A DNA stretch of 64,000 nucleotides from an uncultured Oscillospiraceae bacterium (GCA_944382965.1 CALWOA010000003.1:79155-143154), one strand, 5' to 3'; positions 25,332-35,466 are shown, numbered from the stretch's first letter. The notes: generated by a model not told the origin, from the letters alone. Numbers and translations are program-made.

Positions 25332-26753
25332 ATGGGTGGTTTCTTCGGAGCAATTTCCCACAATGACTGTGTCCATGACGTTTTCTTCGGCACGGACTAC
25401 CATTCCCACCTGGGCACCCGCCGGGGCGGTCTGGCGTTCTACGACCCGGAGAAAGGGTTCCAGCGCCAGATTCATAACATTGAAAATACCCCTTTCCGCA
25501 CCAAATTTGAAAATGACCTGTCCAAGATGAGCGGCACCATCGGCATCGGCTGTATTTCCGACACCGATCCCCAGCCGCTGCTGTTCCGCAGCCATCTGGG
25601 ACTGTTTGCCCTGTCCACCGTGGGCATTATCAACAACGCCGAGGAGCTGGTGGAAAAGACCTTCTCCGGTCCCGGCCATCAGTTCATGGCCATGTCCTCC
25701 GGCAAAGTCAATGCCACGGAACTGACCGCGGCCCTGATTAACCGCTGTGACAATCTGATTGACGGCATCCACTATGCCCAGTCCGTCATTGACGGCTCCT
25801 GCACCATTTTGCTGCTGACCGCCAACTCCATCATCGCCGCCCGGGATCGGGTGGGCCGTCTGCCTGTTCTGGTGGGCAAGAAAGAGGGCGGTCACTGCGT
25901 CAGCTTTGAGTCCTTCGCCTGCCAGAAGCTGGGCTACCAGGTCTGCTACAACTTAGGCCCTGGTGAGATTGTGGAAATCTCTCCCGACGGCATTCGCCAG
26001 CTGGCAGCTCCCGGGGAGAAGATGAAAATCTGCGCCTTCCTGTGGACTTACTACGGCTACCCCAACTCCAACTACGAAGGCAAAAACGTGGAGGTCATGC
26101 GCTGCCGCAACGGTGAGATCATGGCCCGGGACGAAGAAAAAAACGGCACCATGCCGGATGTGGACTACGTTGCCGGTGTGCCGGACTCCGGTCTGCCCCA
26201 TGCCATTGGCTATGCCAACCAGTCCCACAAGCCCTTCGCCCGTCCTTTCGTGAAATATACCCCCACCTGGGCCCGTTCCTTCATGCCCTCCAATCAGCAG
26301 ATGCGCAACATGATTGCGGAGATGAAGCAGATTCCCGTACCGGAACTGATTGAGGACAAGAAGCTGCTGCTGGTGGACGACTCCATCGTCCGAGGCACCC
26401 AGCTGCGGGAAACCGTGGAATTTCTGTACAAGAGCGGCGCCAAGGAAGTGCATATGCGCTCTGCCTGCCCGCCCATTATGTACGGCTGCAAATACCTGAA
26501 CTTCTCCCGGAGCAATTCCGAAATGGAGCTGCTGGCCCGGAAAGTGATCCAGGAGCTGGAAGGCGACGAGGGCCAGAAGCACATCGAAGAATACGCCGAC
26601 GGCTCGACCCAGCGGGGCAAAGCCATGCGGCAGGCCATCTGCCAGCAGATGGGCTTCGATTCCCTGGGCTATCAGTCCCTGGACGGTCTGCTGGAGGCCA
26701 TCGGTCTGGATCGCAGCAAGGTCTGCACCTACTGCTGGACCGGCGAAGAATAA
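25332..26753 (+). CDS. purF: Amidophosphoribosyltransferase (PurF) lacking the N-terminal nucleophile cysteine
   Basis: PurF makes phosphoribosylamine from PRPP, normally using glutamine. The 473-residue protein keeps the phosphoribosyltransferase half: VAGVPDSGLPHA and the PRPP loop LVDDSIVRGTQ. The N-terminal Ntn glutaminase half is recognisable (HLGTRRGGLAFYDPE), but the protein begins MGGFFG where an active PurF has Met (or a short propeptide) followed by CGIFG; the catalytic Cys1 is replaced by Gly, and the nearest cysteine is at residue 13. Glutamine hydrolysis by the known mechanism should therefore fail, leaving ammonia-dependent activity or a partner amidotransferase. The start has AAGGAGG upstream. 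It is the only PurF in the operon. Confidence 0.9.
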   Translation: MGGFFGAISHNDCVHDVFFGTDYHSHLGTRRGGLAFYDPEKGFQRQIHNIENTPFRTKFENDLSKMSGTIGIGCISDTDPQPLLFRSHLGLFALSTVGIINNAEELVEKTFSGPGHQFMAMSSGKVNATELTAALINRCDNLIDGIHYAQSVIDGSCTILLLTANSIIAARDRVGRLPVLVGKKEGGHCVSFESFACQKLGYQVCYNLGPGEIVEISPDGIRQLAAPGEKMKICAFLWTYYGYPNSNYEGKNVEVMRCRNGEIMARDEEKNGTMPDVDYVAGVPDSGLPHAIGYANQSHKPFARPFVKYTPTWARSFMPSNQQMRNMIAEMKQIPVPELIEDKKLLLVDDSIVRGTQLRETVEFLYKSGAKEVHMRSACPPIMYGCKYLNFSRSNSEMELLARKVIQELEGDEGQKHIEEYADGSTQRGKAMRQAICQQMGFDSLGYQSLDGLLEAIGLDRSKVCTYCWTGEE

Positions 26754-26784
26754 GTCCCATTACCAACGATAAAGGAGCACTCCC

Positions 26785-27837
26785 ATGGAACATACCAATT
26801 CCTACTCCGCCAGTTACGCCGCCGCCGGTGTGGACATCACCGCCGGTTACAAGGCCGTGGAACTGATGAAAAAGCACGTTGCCCGCACCCGCAACGAAGG
26901 CTGCCTGGATGATGTGGGCGGCTTCGGCGGTTGCTTCGGTCTGCCCATCGCCGGAATGGAAGAGCCTGTGCTGGTCTCCGGCACCGACGGTGTGGGCACC
27001 AAGCTGAAGCTGGCCATTCTCATGGACAAGCACGACACCATTGGCATCGACTGCGTGGCCATGTGTGTCAATGATATCATCTGTGTGGGCGCCAAGCCCC
27101 TGTTCTTCCTGGACTACATTGCCTGCGGCAAGAACGTCCCGGAGAAAATTGCCGAGATCGTCGGCGGCGTAGCAGAAGGCTGCGTCCAGGCTGGCAGCGC
27201 CCTGATTGGCGGCGAAACCGCCGAGCATCCGGGCATGATGCCGGAAGACGAATATGACCTGGCAGGGTTTGCCGTGGGCGTGGTGGACAAGAAGAAGATT
27301 CTGGACAAGAACACCATGGCAGCCGGCGATGTGGTCATCGCCCTGCCCTCCACCGGCATTCACTCCAACGGCTTCTCATTGTGCCGGAAGGTCTTTGACA
27401 TCGACAACAACAATCCCCAGCTCTATGTCCCTCGTGAGGAACTGGGCGGCAAAACCATTGCCGAGGCTCTGCTGACCCCCACCAAGATCTACGTCAAGCC
27501 GGTTCTGGCCCTGCTGGAGAAGGTCAACGTCAAGGGCATCAGCCACATCACCGGCGGCGGCTTCTACGAGAACATTCCCCGTTCCATCCCCGATGGACTG
27601 GGTGCCAAGATCGACAAGTCCGCTGTCAAGGTTCTGCCCATCTTTGACCTGATTGCAAAGTTTGGCAACATCCCTGAGCGGGATATGTTCAACACCTACA
27701 ACATGGGCGTGGGCATGAGCATCGTGGTACCGGCTGACCAGGTTGAGCTGGCCCTGTCCACCCTGAAGGACAACGGCGAAGATGCCTATGTCATCGGCAC
27801 CATTGTGGAAAGCGAAGAAAAGGTGATTCTGGCGTGA
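26785..27837 (+). CDS. purM: Phosphoribosylformylglycinamidine cyclo-ligase (AIR synthetase)
   Basis: Closes the imidazole ring to give AIR. The 350-residue protein has the family features [13 protein letters not shown] (residues ~73-86), [14 protein letters not shown] and [13 protein letters not shown]. Full length. A GGAG site precedes the ATG, and the stop codon overlaps the purN start in GTGA, so the two are translationally coupled. Confidence 0.97.
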   Translation: MEHTNSYSASYAAAGVDITAGYKAVELMKKHVARTRNEGCLDDVGGFGGCFGLPIAGMEEPVLVSGTDGVGTKLKLAILMDKHDTIGIDCVAMCVNDIICVGAKPLFFLDYIACGKNVPEKIAEIVGGVAEGCVQAGSALIGGETAEHPGMMPEDEYDLAGFAVGVVDKKKILDKNTMAAGDVVIALPSTGIHSNGFSLCRKVFDIDNNNPQLYVPREELGGKTIAEALLTPTKIYVKPVLALLEKVNVKGISHITGGGFYENIPRSIPDGLGAKIDKSAVKVLPIFDLIAKFGNIPERDMFNTYNMGVGMSIVVPADQVELALSTLKDNGEDAYVIGTIVESEEKVILA

Positions 27838-28433
27838 AAACCAAAATTGCCGTTCTGGTCTCCGGCGGCGGCACCAACCTTCAGGCACTGATTGATACCC
27901 AGGGGAATGTGCTGCAAAGCGGTGAGATTGTGCTGGTAGTGTCCAATAACGCCGGTGCTTACGCCCTGGAGCGGGCCAAAAAGGCCGGCATTCCCACCGC
28001 CGTGGTGCTGAAAAAAGACTGCGGCTCCCAGGAAGCCTTTGAAGAAAAGCTGAAAGCCCTGCTGACCCAGTATGGGATCGAGGTCATCATCCTGGCGGGA
28101 TTTATGACCATTCTCACCGAGAACTTCACCCGCTGCTATCCCAAGCGGATTCTCAACGTCCACCCTTCCCTGATTCCCTCCTTCTGCGGTGCGGGATTCT
28201 ACGGGCTGCGGGTGCATCAGGCCGCACTGGATTACGGCGTGAAGGTCACCGGCGCCACCGTCCATTTTGTCAACGAAATTCCCGACGGCGGGCAGATCAT
28301 CGCCCAAAAGGCAGTGGAAATTGCCCCCGACGACACCCCGGAAACCCTCCAGCGGCGGGTGATGGAGCAGGCGGAATGGGTCCTGCTGCCCCAGGCGGCG
28401 GAAGCTATTTGCGCCCAACTGCAAACTCTTTGA
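27834..28433 (+). CDS. purN: Phosphoribosylglycinamide formyltransferase
   Basis: Uses 10-formyl-THF to formylate GAR. The 199-residue protein begins at a GTG overlapping the purM stop. Motifs visible are [13 protein letters not shown] (phosphate loop), [10 protein letters not shown], and [15 protein letters not shown] with the catalytic histidine; the final aspartate is in VNEIPDGG. Being formyl-THF dependent, it links this operon to the folate one-carbon pool that the ZTP riboswitch reports on. Confidence 0.96.
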   Translation: MKTKIAVLVSGGGTNLQALIDTQGNVLQSGEIVLVVSNNAGAYALERAKKAGIPTAVVLKKDCGSQEAFEEKLKALLTQYGIEVIILAGFMTILTENFTRCYPKRILNVHPSLIPSFCGAGFYGLRVHQAALDYGVKVTGATVHFVNEIPDGGQIIAQKAVEIAPDDTPETLQRRVMEQAEWVLLPQAAEAICAQLQTL

Positions 28434-28460
28434 TTTTTCTCAGGAATGGAGCGATTGTAC

Positions 28461-29174
28461 ATGAATGTCTATGAAGTCAAATCCATGTCCCAGCGTCTTT
28501 CCGGTAACACCTACCCCGGCCGGGGCATTGTGCTGGGCCTGACCCCGGATGGCAAAACTTCCGTTGCCGCCTACTTCATCATGGGCCGCAGCGTCAACAG
28601 CCGCAACCGGGTATTCATTCAGGAGCCGGACGGCATCCGTACGGAAGCCTACGACCCCAGCAAAATGGTGGACCCCAGTCTGATTATCTATCATCCCGTC
28701 CGGGAATTCGGCCGGGGCCTGATCGTCACCAACGGTGACCAGACCGACACCATCCGGGAATACCTGGAAAACGGCCTTCCCATGGAGCAGGCTCTGCGCA
28801 GCCGGAAGTTTGAGCACGACGGCCCCAACTGGACCCCCCGGATCTCCGGCCTGCTCAGCCCCGACGGCAGCTACAAGATGTCCATTCTCAAATCCGCCGA
28901 CCCGGAAGGCACCGACTGCGCCCGGTTTACCTTCGAGTATCCCGGCCTGCCCGGTCTGGGTCATTTCCTGCACACCTATGTCTGCGACGGAAACCCTGTG
29001 ATTCCCACCTTCCAGGGCGAGCCGGAACGGGTGAGCATCCCGGCAGACATTGATGCCTTTACCCAGGAACTGTGGGAAAATCTGGATGAAAACAACAAGA
29101 TTTCCCTGTTTGTCCGCTACACCGATCTGGAGACCCGGAAGTACGAGCAGCGGATCCTCAACAAGCACGGCTGA
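28461..29174 (+). CDS. Stand-alone IMP cyclohydrolase (PurO-like family)
   Basis: The 237-residue protein belongs to the IMP cyclohydrolase-like family related to archaeal PurO, not to the N-terminal domain of bifunctional PurH. Recognisable parts are LSGNTYPGRGIVLG, AAYFIMGRSVNSRNR and GDQTDTI. It should close the second purine ring, converting FAICAR to IMP. The start at 28461 has GGAG nine bases upstream. It sits directly before the separate AICAR transformylase gene, so the two PurH activities are split here. Activity is inferred from family and context. Confidence 0.85.
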   Translation: MNVYEVKSMSQRLSGNTYPGRGIVLGLTPDGKTSVAAYFIMGRSVNSRNRVFIQEPDGIRTEAYDPSKMVDPSLIIYHPVREFGRGLIVTNGDQTDTIREYLENGLPMEQALRSRKFEHDGPNWTPRISGLLSPDGSYKMSILKSADPEGTDCARFTFEYPGLPGLGHFLHTYVCDGNPVIPTFQGEPERVSIPADIDAFTQELWENLDENNKISLFVRYTDLETRKYEQRILNKHG

Positions 29175-29207
29175 AATACCAAAGAACGATTTAGGGAGGA
29201 ATGTTTC

Positions 29208-30392
29208 ATGAATGAATTTGCCCTGAAATATGGCTGCAACCCCAACCAGAAGCCCTCGCGGATCTACATGAGCGACGGCTCCGACCTGCCCCTGACCATC
29301 CTCAACGGCCGCCCCGGCTACATCAACTTCCTGGATGCCCTGAACTCCTGGCAGCTGGTGAAAGAGCTGAAGGAAGCCACCGGCATGGTCGCCGTTACCT
29401 CTTTCAAACATGTCTCCCCCACCTCCGCAGCCGTGGGCAAACCCCTGAGCGATACTTTGAAGAAGGCCTGCTTTGTAGACGATGTTCCGGAACTGGAGGA
29501 GAGCCCTCTGGCCTGCGCCTACGCCCGGGCAAGAGGCACCGACCGGATGTGCTCTTTCGGTGACTGGGTAGCCCTGTCCGATGTCTGCGACGTTACCACC
29601 GCCAAGCTCATCGCCCGGGAAGTTTCCGACGGCGTCATCGCCCCGGGATACACCGACGAGGCTCTGGCTATTCTGAAGACCAAGCGCAAGGGCGGCTACA
29701 ACGTGGTTGCCATTGACCCGAATTACGTTCCTGCCGAGCAGGAAACCAAGCAGGTCTTCGGCATCACCTTCCAGCAGGGCCGCAACAACTTCAAGATCGG
29801 CCCCCATCTGCTGGAGAACATCGTCACCGAAAACAAGGATCTGCCGGAAAGCGCCAAAATTGACCTGATTGTGGCCCTGATTACCCTGAAGTACACCCAG
29901 TCCAATTCCGTCTGCTTTGCCTATGACGGTCAGGCTGTGGGTGTGGGCGCCGGTCAGCAGTCCCGGATTCACTGCACCCGGCTGGCTGGCTCCAAGGCCG
30001 ATACCTTCTTCCTGCGCCAGCATCCCAAGACGTTGAATCTGCCCTTCCGGGAAGATCTGAGTCGTCCCAACCGGGACAACGTCATTGACGGCTATATCAA
30101 TGGCAACGAAGAAGATGTGTGCGCCGACGGTATCTGGCAGAACTACTTCACCCGTCAGCCCGAGCGGCTGACCGCAGAGGACAAGCGGACTTTCCTGGCA
30201 AGCTTCGACGGCGTTGCCCTGGGTTCCGACGCATTCTTCCCCTTCTCCGACAATATCAAGCGCGCCCGGGCCTCCGGCGTCAAGTACGTTGCCCAGCCCG
30301 GCGGCTCCATCCGGGACGACCTGGTCATTGCCGAGTGCGATAAGCATGGCATGGTCATGGCCTTCACCGGCATGCGGCTTTTCCATCACTAA
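29208..30392 (+). CDS. Stand-alone AICAR formyltransferase (PurH C-terminal domain type)
   Basis: The 394-residue protein corresponds to the transformylase half of PurH without its IMP cyclohydrolase half. The catalytic Lys-His pair is in SFKHVSPTSAAVG, and PGGSIRDD and the C-terminal RLFHH are typical. It formylates AICAR (ZMP) with 10-formyl-THF; when formyl-THF is low its substrate accumulates and becomes the ZTP riboswitch ligand that controls this operon. An AGGGAGGA site precedes the start. A stable hairpin lies between it and purD. Confidence 0.93.
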   Translation: MNEFALKYGCNPNQKPSRIYMSDGSDLPLTILNGRPGYINFLDALNSWQLVKELKEATGMVAVTSFKHVSPTSAAVGKPLSDTLKKACFVDDVPELEESPLACAYARARGTDRMCSFGDWVALSDVCDVTTAKLIAREVSDGVIAPGYTDEALAILKTKRKGGYNVVAIDPNYVPAEQETKQVFGITFQQGRNNFKIGPHLLENIVTENKDLPESAKIDLIVALITLKYTQSNSVCFAYDGQAVGVGAGQQSRIHCTRLAGSKADTFFLRQHPKTLNLPFREDLSRPNRDNVIDGYINGNEEDVCADGIWQNYFTRQPERLTAEDKRTFLASFDGVALGSDAFFPFSDNIKRARASGVKYVAQPGGSIRDDLVIAECDKHGMVMAFTGMRLFHH

Positions 30393-30403
30393 GCCCGTTT
30401 TTC

Positions 30404-30445
30404 ATAGGGGACAGCCCCAAAAAGGCTGCCCCCTATCGGTGCGTT
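30404..30445 (+). terminator. Hairpin between the AICAR formyltransferase gene and purD
   Basis: ATAGGGGaCAGCC pairs with GGCTGcCCCCTAT (30404-30436) around an A-rich loop; a GCGTTTTTGG stretch follows. It may reduce, rather than end, transcription into purD and purL. Confidence 0.6.
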
Positions 30446-30472
30446 TTTGGATAAACAGAAAATGAGGTGCTT

Positions 30473-31738
30473 ATGAAATTACTGGTTGTAGGCGGCGGTG
30501 GCCGGGAACACGCCATCATCCGCTCCCTGAAGAAAAATCCCCAGGTGGAAACCATCTACGCCCTGCCCGGCAACGGCGGCATTGCAGCGGATGCCACCTG
30601 TGTCCCCATCGGCGCTACGGAGATTGACAAGATCGTATCCTTCGCCGTGGAAAACGCCATTGACTACGCTGTGGTGGCTCCGGATGATCCTCTGGTTCTG
30701 GGCTGTGTGGACGCCCTGGAAGAAAAGGGCATCCCCTGCTTCGGCCCCTGGGCCAACGCCGCCATCATTGAAGGCAGCAAGGTTTTCTCCAAGAACCTGA
30801 TGCACAAATACGGCATTCCCACCGCCGAGTATGCTGTGTTTGACCAGATGGATGCTGCACTTTCCTACCTGGACACCGCCCCCATCTCCACGGTGGTCAA
30901 GGCCGACGGTCTGGCTCTGGGTAAAGGCGTTATCATCGCCGAAACCCGGGAAGCGGCCAAAACCGCCGTTCGGGACATGATGGAAGCCGGTGTTTTCGGC
31001 AAGTCCGGCAGCCGGGTGGTCATTGAGGAGTTCCTCACCGGTCCGGAAGTGTCCGTGCTGGCCTTCACCGACGGCAAGGTGGTCAAGCCCATGGTCTCCT
31101 CCATGGACCACAAGCGGGCCGGAGACAACGACACCGGTCTGAACACCGGCGGCATGGGCACCGTGGCCCCCAACCCCTACTACACCCCCGAAATTGCCCA
31201 GCGGTGCATGCAGGAAATCTTCCTGCCCACCATCGCCGCCATGAACGCCGAAGGCCGCACCTTCCGGGGCTGCCTGTATTTTGGTCTGATGCTGACCCCC
31301 AACGGACCCAAGGTCATTGAGTACAACTGCCGTTTCGGCGATCCGGAAACCCAGGTGGTGCTGCCCCTGCTGGAGAGCGACCTGCTGACCATTATGAAGT
31401 CTTGCACCAACGGCACTTTGGCAGACACCGAAGTCCGCTTTGCCGATAAGCATGCCTGCTGCGTGATTCTGGCCTCCAAGGGCTATCCCCAGAGCTACCA
31501 GAAGGGATTCCCCATCACCATGACCGAGGAAGCCGCCCAGCACACCTATGTTGCCGGCGCCAAACTGGAAAATGGCCAGCTTCTCACCTCCGGCGGCCGG
31601 GTCACCGGCACCACCGCCATTGCCGACACCCTGGAGCAGGCCATCCGGGAAGCCTACCGGATCAGCGACGGTGTCCGCTTTGAAAACGCCTACCGCAGAA
31701 GCGACATCGGCCAGCGGGCATTGCAGGCTCTCAAGTAA
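30473..31738 (+). CDS. purD: Phosphoribosylamine-glycine ligase
   Basis: An ATP-grasp enzyme that joins glycine to phosphoribosylamine. The 421-residue protein starts LLVVGGGGREHAI, has KADGLALGKGV in the ATP-grasp region and GTVAPNPYYTPE, and ends with the typical C-terminal domain. The ATG at 30473 follows GAGGTG closely. It is separated from the preceding gene by a hairpin but shares orientation and likely the operon transcript. Confidence 0.97.
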   Translation: MKLLVVGGGGREHAIIRSLKKNPQVETIYALPGNGGIAADATCVPIGATEIDKIVSFAVENAIDYAVVAPDDPLVLGCVDALEEKGIPCFGPWANAAIIEGSKVFSKNLMHKYGIPTAEYAVFDQMDAALSYLDTAPISTVVKADGLALGKGVIIAETREAAKTAVRDMMEAGVFGKSGSRVVIEEFLTGPEVSVLAFTDGKVVKPMVSSMDHKRAGDNDTGLNTGGMGTVAPNPYYTPEIAQRCMQEIFLPTIAAMNAEGRTFRGCLYFGLMLTPNGPKVIEYNCRFGDPETQVVLPLLESDLLTIMKSCTNGTLADTEVRFADKHACCVILASKGYPQSYQKGFPITMTEEAAQHTYVAGAKLENGQLLTSGGRVTGTTAIADTLEQAIREAYRISDGVRFENAYRRSDIGQRALQALK

Positions 31739-31770
31739 GGAAACAATAGAGAAACTAGGAGGATTACCCC

Positions 31771-34700
31771 ATGGTTTATCGTGTATTTGTAGAAAAGAAG
31801 GAAGGCCTGGACAACGAAGCCCGGGGCCTGCTCAGCGAAGCCAAGAATCTTCTGGGCATGGCGAATCTGGAGCATGTGCGGCTGTTCAACCGCTATGACG
31901 CGGAAAACATCTCCCGGGAGCTGTTTGACTACGCCGTAAAAACCGTGTTCTCCGAGCCCCAGCTGGATACCGCCAGCGAAAGCGTATCCCTGCCCGGTGC
32001 TTATGTTTTTGCTGTGGAATCTCTGCCCGGTCAGTTCGACCAGCGGGCCGACTCCGCCGCCCAGTGCATCCAGATCATCTCCCAGGGCGAGCGTCCCCTG
32101 ATCCGCACCGCCAAGGTCTACGCCCTGTACGGCAAGCTCACGGAGGCAGAAATCGCCGAATTCAAGAAGTACGTCATTAACCCCGTGGAGTGCCGGGAAG
32201 CATCCCTGGAAGTCCCCGAAACCTTGGCTATCCAGTACGAGATTCCCACCCAGGTTGCAACCCTGGACGGCTTTACCAAGCTGGACCGGGAAGGGCTGGA
32301 CAACTTCATCCGTCAGTATGGCCTGGCCATGGACCTGGATGACATTACCTTCTGCCAGTCCTACTTCATCAGCGAGCACCGTGACCCCACCATCACGGAA
32401 ATCCGGATGATCGACACTTATTGGTCTGACCACTGCCGTCACACCACCTTCGGCACCATCATTGACAGCGTCCACTTTGAGGACGCACTGCTGCAGAAGA
32501 CCTATGAAACCTACCTGGAAACCCGCAACGCCCTGGGCCGCCAGGCAAAGCCCATCTGCCTGATGGATCTGGCTACCGTAGCCGTGCGGCATCTGAAAGC
32601 TGCCGGAAAGCTCAATAAGCTGGACGAGAGTGAGGAAATCAACGCCTGCACCGTGAAGGTCAACGTTACCGTGGACGGCGTGGAAGAGCCCTGGCTGCTG
32701 CTGTTCAAGAACGAAACCCACAACCATCCCACGGAAATCGAGCCCTTCGGCGGCGCTGCCACCTGCATCGGCGGCGCTATCCGGGACCCTCTGTCCGGCA
32801 GAAGCTATGTCTACGGCGCCATGCGTGTCACCGGCGCTGCCGACCCCTTAAAGCCCGTTTCCGAAACCATTCCCGGCAAGCTGCCCCAGCGTAAGCTGGT
32901 CACCACCGCTGCTGCCGGTTACTCCTCCTACGGCAACCAGATCGGTCTGGCTACCGGCATTGTGGACGAAATCTACCATCCCGGCTATGCTGCCAAGCGG
33001 ATGGAAATCGGCGCCGTCATTGCCGCCGCTCCTGCGGAGAATGTCCGCCGGGAACGTCCCGATCCCGGTGACGTGGTGATCCTGTTGGGCGGCAACACCG
33101 GCCGTGACGGCATCGGCGGTGCCACCGGTTCTTCCAAGGCCCACAACACCCAGTCCGTGGAAACCTGCGGCTCCGAGGTGCAGAAGGGCAACGCTCCGGA
33201 AGAGCGCAAGCTCCAGCGTCTGTTCCGCAACGCCGAGGCTTCCCGCCTCATCAAGCGCTGCAATGACTTCGGTGCCGGCGGTGTCTCCGTTGCCATTGGC
33301 GAACTGGCAGACGGCCTGGTCATCGACCTGAACGCCGTGCCCAAGAAGTACGAAGGCCTGGACGGCACCGAGCTGGCCATCTCCGAATCCCAGGAGCGTA
33401 TGGCCGTGGTGGTGGAAGCCAAGGACGTTAACCGTTTCCTGGAACTGGCCCTCACCGAGAACCTGAACGCTGTGCCCGTGGCCACCGTTACCGAAGAGCC
33501 CCGTCTGGTGATGAACTGGAACGGCAAGACCATCTGTGACATCAGCCGGGAGTTCCTGAACTCCAACGGTGCGGACAAGCACATCACCGCCTCCGCCGCA
33601 GTTCCCCAGGGCTATGACAAGGCTGTGTCCGGCAGCTTTACCGATAACTTCATGGCAGTTGCCTCCGACCTGAACACCTGCTCCAAGCGGGGTCTGTCCG
33701 AGCGGTTCGACTCCACCATCGGTGCCGGCACCGTGCTGATGCCCTTTGGCGGCAAGAATCAGCTGACTCCCATTCAGGCCATGGTGCAGAAGATCAGCGT
33801 GGAGAAGAAGCACACAGACGATTGCTCCTTCATGTCCTTCGGCTACAACCCCTTCATCACCTCCGCTTCCCCCTACCATGGCGCTTACCTGGCAGTGGTG
33901 GAATCCGTGTGCAAGCTCATCGCCTCCGGCGCTTCCTTTGAAGATACCTACCTGACCTTCCAGGAGTACTTTGAGCGCCTGGGCAAGGACCCCAGCCGCT
34001 GGGGCAAGCCTCTGGCTGCTCTGCTGGGTGCCTTCCAGGCCCAGATGGATCTGGGCATCGCCGCCATCGGCGGCAAGGACTCCATGTCCGGCTCCTTCGA
34101 GAAGCTGGATGTGCCCCCCACTCTGGTCTCCTTCGCCGTTACCACCGGCAAAACCCAGGACGTGGTCTCCCCCGAATTCAAGGCCGCCGGTCATACCGTG
34201 TGCCTGCTGGAAACCGCCAAGGACGCAAACGGTCTGCCGGTGACGGAAGACCTGCTGAAGAATTTCGCCCTGGTGCATGAGCTGCTGCAATCCGGCAAGG
34301 CCGTTGCCTGCTACACACCCGGCATGGGCGGCGTGGCAGAAGCAGTGATGAAGATGGGCTTCGGCAACGGTCTGGGAATGGCCTTCGCTGAGGATGTAAC
34401 CCTGGATACCCTCTTCGGCTATCGCTACGGCTGCTTCGTACTGGAAATGGCAGAGGACACCGTAGGCACGGTTCTGGGCACCGTTACCCAGGACGGCAGT
34501 TTCTCCTACCATGGAGAAACTCTTTCCCAGGAGCAAGTGCTGAATGCCTACGAGGACAAGCTGGAATCCGTCTACAGCTGCAACATCCCCACCCGGGAGC
34601 AGAAGATGGAGAACTTCTCCTACGTCGCTTCCCAGCGCAAGGCCTCGGCTGTAAAGGTTGCCAAGCCCAAGGTGCTGATCCCCGCCTTCCCCGGCACCAA

Positions 34701-35460
34701 CTGCGAATATGACTCTGCCAAGGCTGTCCGGGATGCAGGCGCCGAACCGGAGATCATCGTCATCAACAACCTCTCCGCCGAGGGCATTACCCGCAGCGTA
34801 GAGCGCTTTGCCCGGGAACTGAAGAACGCCCAGATGGTATTCATCCCCGGCGGCTTCTCCGGCGGCGACGAGCCTGACGGCTCCGGTAAGTTCATCACCG
34901 CCTTCTTCCGCAACGCAGCCATTAAGGAAGGGGTCACCGACCTGCTGGAGAACCGGGACGGCCTGATGTGCGGTATCTGCAATGGCTTCCAGGCTCTGAT
35001 TAAACTGGGTCTGGTGCCCTACGGCAAGATCATCGACACCGACGAGACCTGCCCCACCCTGACCTTCAACAACATCAGCCGTCACCAGAGCCGGATTGTC
35101 CGCACCCGGGTGGCTTCCAACAAGTCCCCCTGGCTGGCGCTGACCAACGTAGGTGATGTGTACAACGTGCCCATCTCCCACGGCGAAGGCAAGTTCCTGG
35201 CTTCCGAAGAGCTGATCCGCCAGCTGGCAGCCAACGGCCAGATTGCCACCCAGTATGTGGACCTGGAAGGCAATGCCACCGCTGACGTGCACTTCAACCC
35301 CAACGGCTCCCTGTATGCCATCGAAGGCATCACCTCCCCCGACGGCCGTGTCTTCGGCAAGATGGGCCACAGCGAACGTATCGGCAAGGGACTGTACAAG
35401 AACGTCCCCGGCGAATATGACATCCGGATGTTTGAGGCCGCAGTGAAGTACTTTAAGTAA
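31771..35460 (+). CDS. purL: Phosphoribosylformylglycinamidine synthase, single-chain PurL
   Basis: Converts FGAR to FGAM with glutamine and ATP. At 1229 residues it is the large, single-chain type: an N-terminal PurS-like segment (about 1-90), a linker, two AIR-synthetase-like halves with NETHNHPTEI (about 310) and IGGKDSMSGSFE (about 770), and a C-terminal PurQ-like glutaminase domain with the nucleophile cysteine in MCGICNGFQAL. It ends the operon. Unlike PurF in the same operon, its glutaminase cysteine is intact. AGGAGG precedes the start. Confidence 0.97.
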   Translation: MVYRVFVEKKEGLDNEARGLLSEAKNLLGMANLEHVRLFNRYDAENISRELFDYAVKTVFSEPQLDTASESVSLPGAYVFAVESLPGQFDQRADSAAQCIQIISQGERPLIRTAKVYALYGKLTEAEIAEFKKYVINPVECREASLEVPETLAIQYEIPTQVATLDGFTKLDREGLDNFIRQYGLAMDLDDITFCQSYFISEHRDPTITEIRMIDTYWSDHCRHTTFGTIIDSVHFEDALLQKTYETYLETRNALGRQAKPICLMDLATVAVRHLKAAGKLNKLDESEEINACTVKVNVTVDGVEEPWLLLFKNETHNHPTEIEPFGGAATCIGGAIRDPLSGRSYVYGAMRVTGAADPLKPVSETIPGKLPQRKLVTTAAAGYSSYGNQIGLATGIVDEIYHPGYAAKRMEIGAVIAAAPAENVRRERPDPGDVVILLGGNTGRDGIGGATGSSKAHNTQSVETCGSEVQKGNAPEERKLQRLFRNAEASRLIKRCNDFGAGGVSVAIGELADGLVIDLNAVPKKYEGLDGTELAISESQERMAVVVEAKDVNRFLELALTENLNAVPVATVTEEPRLVMNWNGKTICDISREFLNSNGADKHITASAAVPQGYDKAVSGSFTDNFMAVASDLNTCSKRGLSERFDSTIGAGTVLMPFGGKNQLTPIQAMVQKISVEKKHTDDCSFMSFGYNPFITSASPYHGAYLAVVESVCKLIASGASFEDTYLTFQEYFERLGKDPSRWGKPLAALLGAFQAQMDLGIAAIGGKDSMSGSFEKLDVPPTLVSFAVTTGKTQDVVSPEFKAAGHTVCLLETAKDANGLPVTEDLLKNFALVHELLQSGKAVACYTPGMGGVAEAVMKMGFGNGLGMAFAEDVTLDTLFGYRYGCFVLEMAEDTVGTVLGTVTQDGSFSYHGETLSQEQVLNAYEDKLESVYSCNIPTREQKMENFSYVASQRKASAVKVAKPKVLIPAFPGTNCEYDSAKAVRDAGAEPEIIVINNLSAEGITRSVERFARELKNAQMVFIPGGFSGGDEPDGSGKFITAFFRNAAIKEGVTDLLENRDGLMCGICNGFQALIKLGLVPYGKIIDTDETCPTLTFNNISRHQSRIVRTRVASNKSPWLALTNVGDVYNVPISHGEGKFLASEELIRQLAANGQIATQYVDLEGNATADVHFNPNGSLYAIEGITSPDGRVFGKMGHSERIGKGLYKNVPGEYDIRMFEAAVKYFK

Positions 35461-35466
35461 GCAGCA

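Noticed and set aside
32848-35370. 840-codon open frame antisense to purL
   Set aside because: Low-complexity Gly/Gln/Val/His composition created by C-ending codons of purL; no recognisable fold or start signal.
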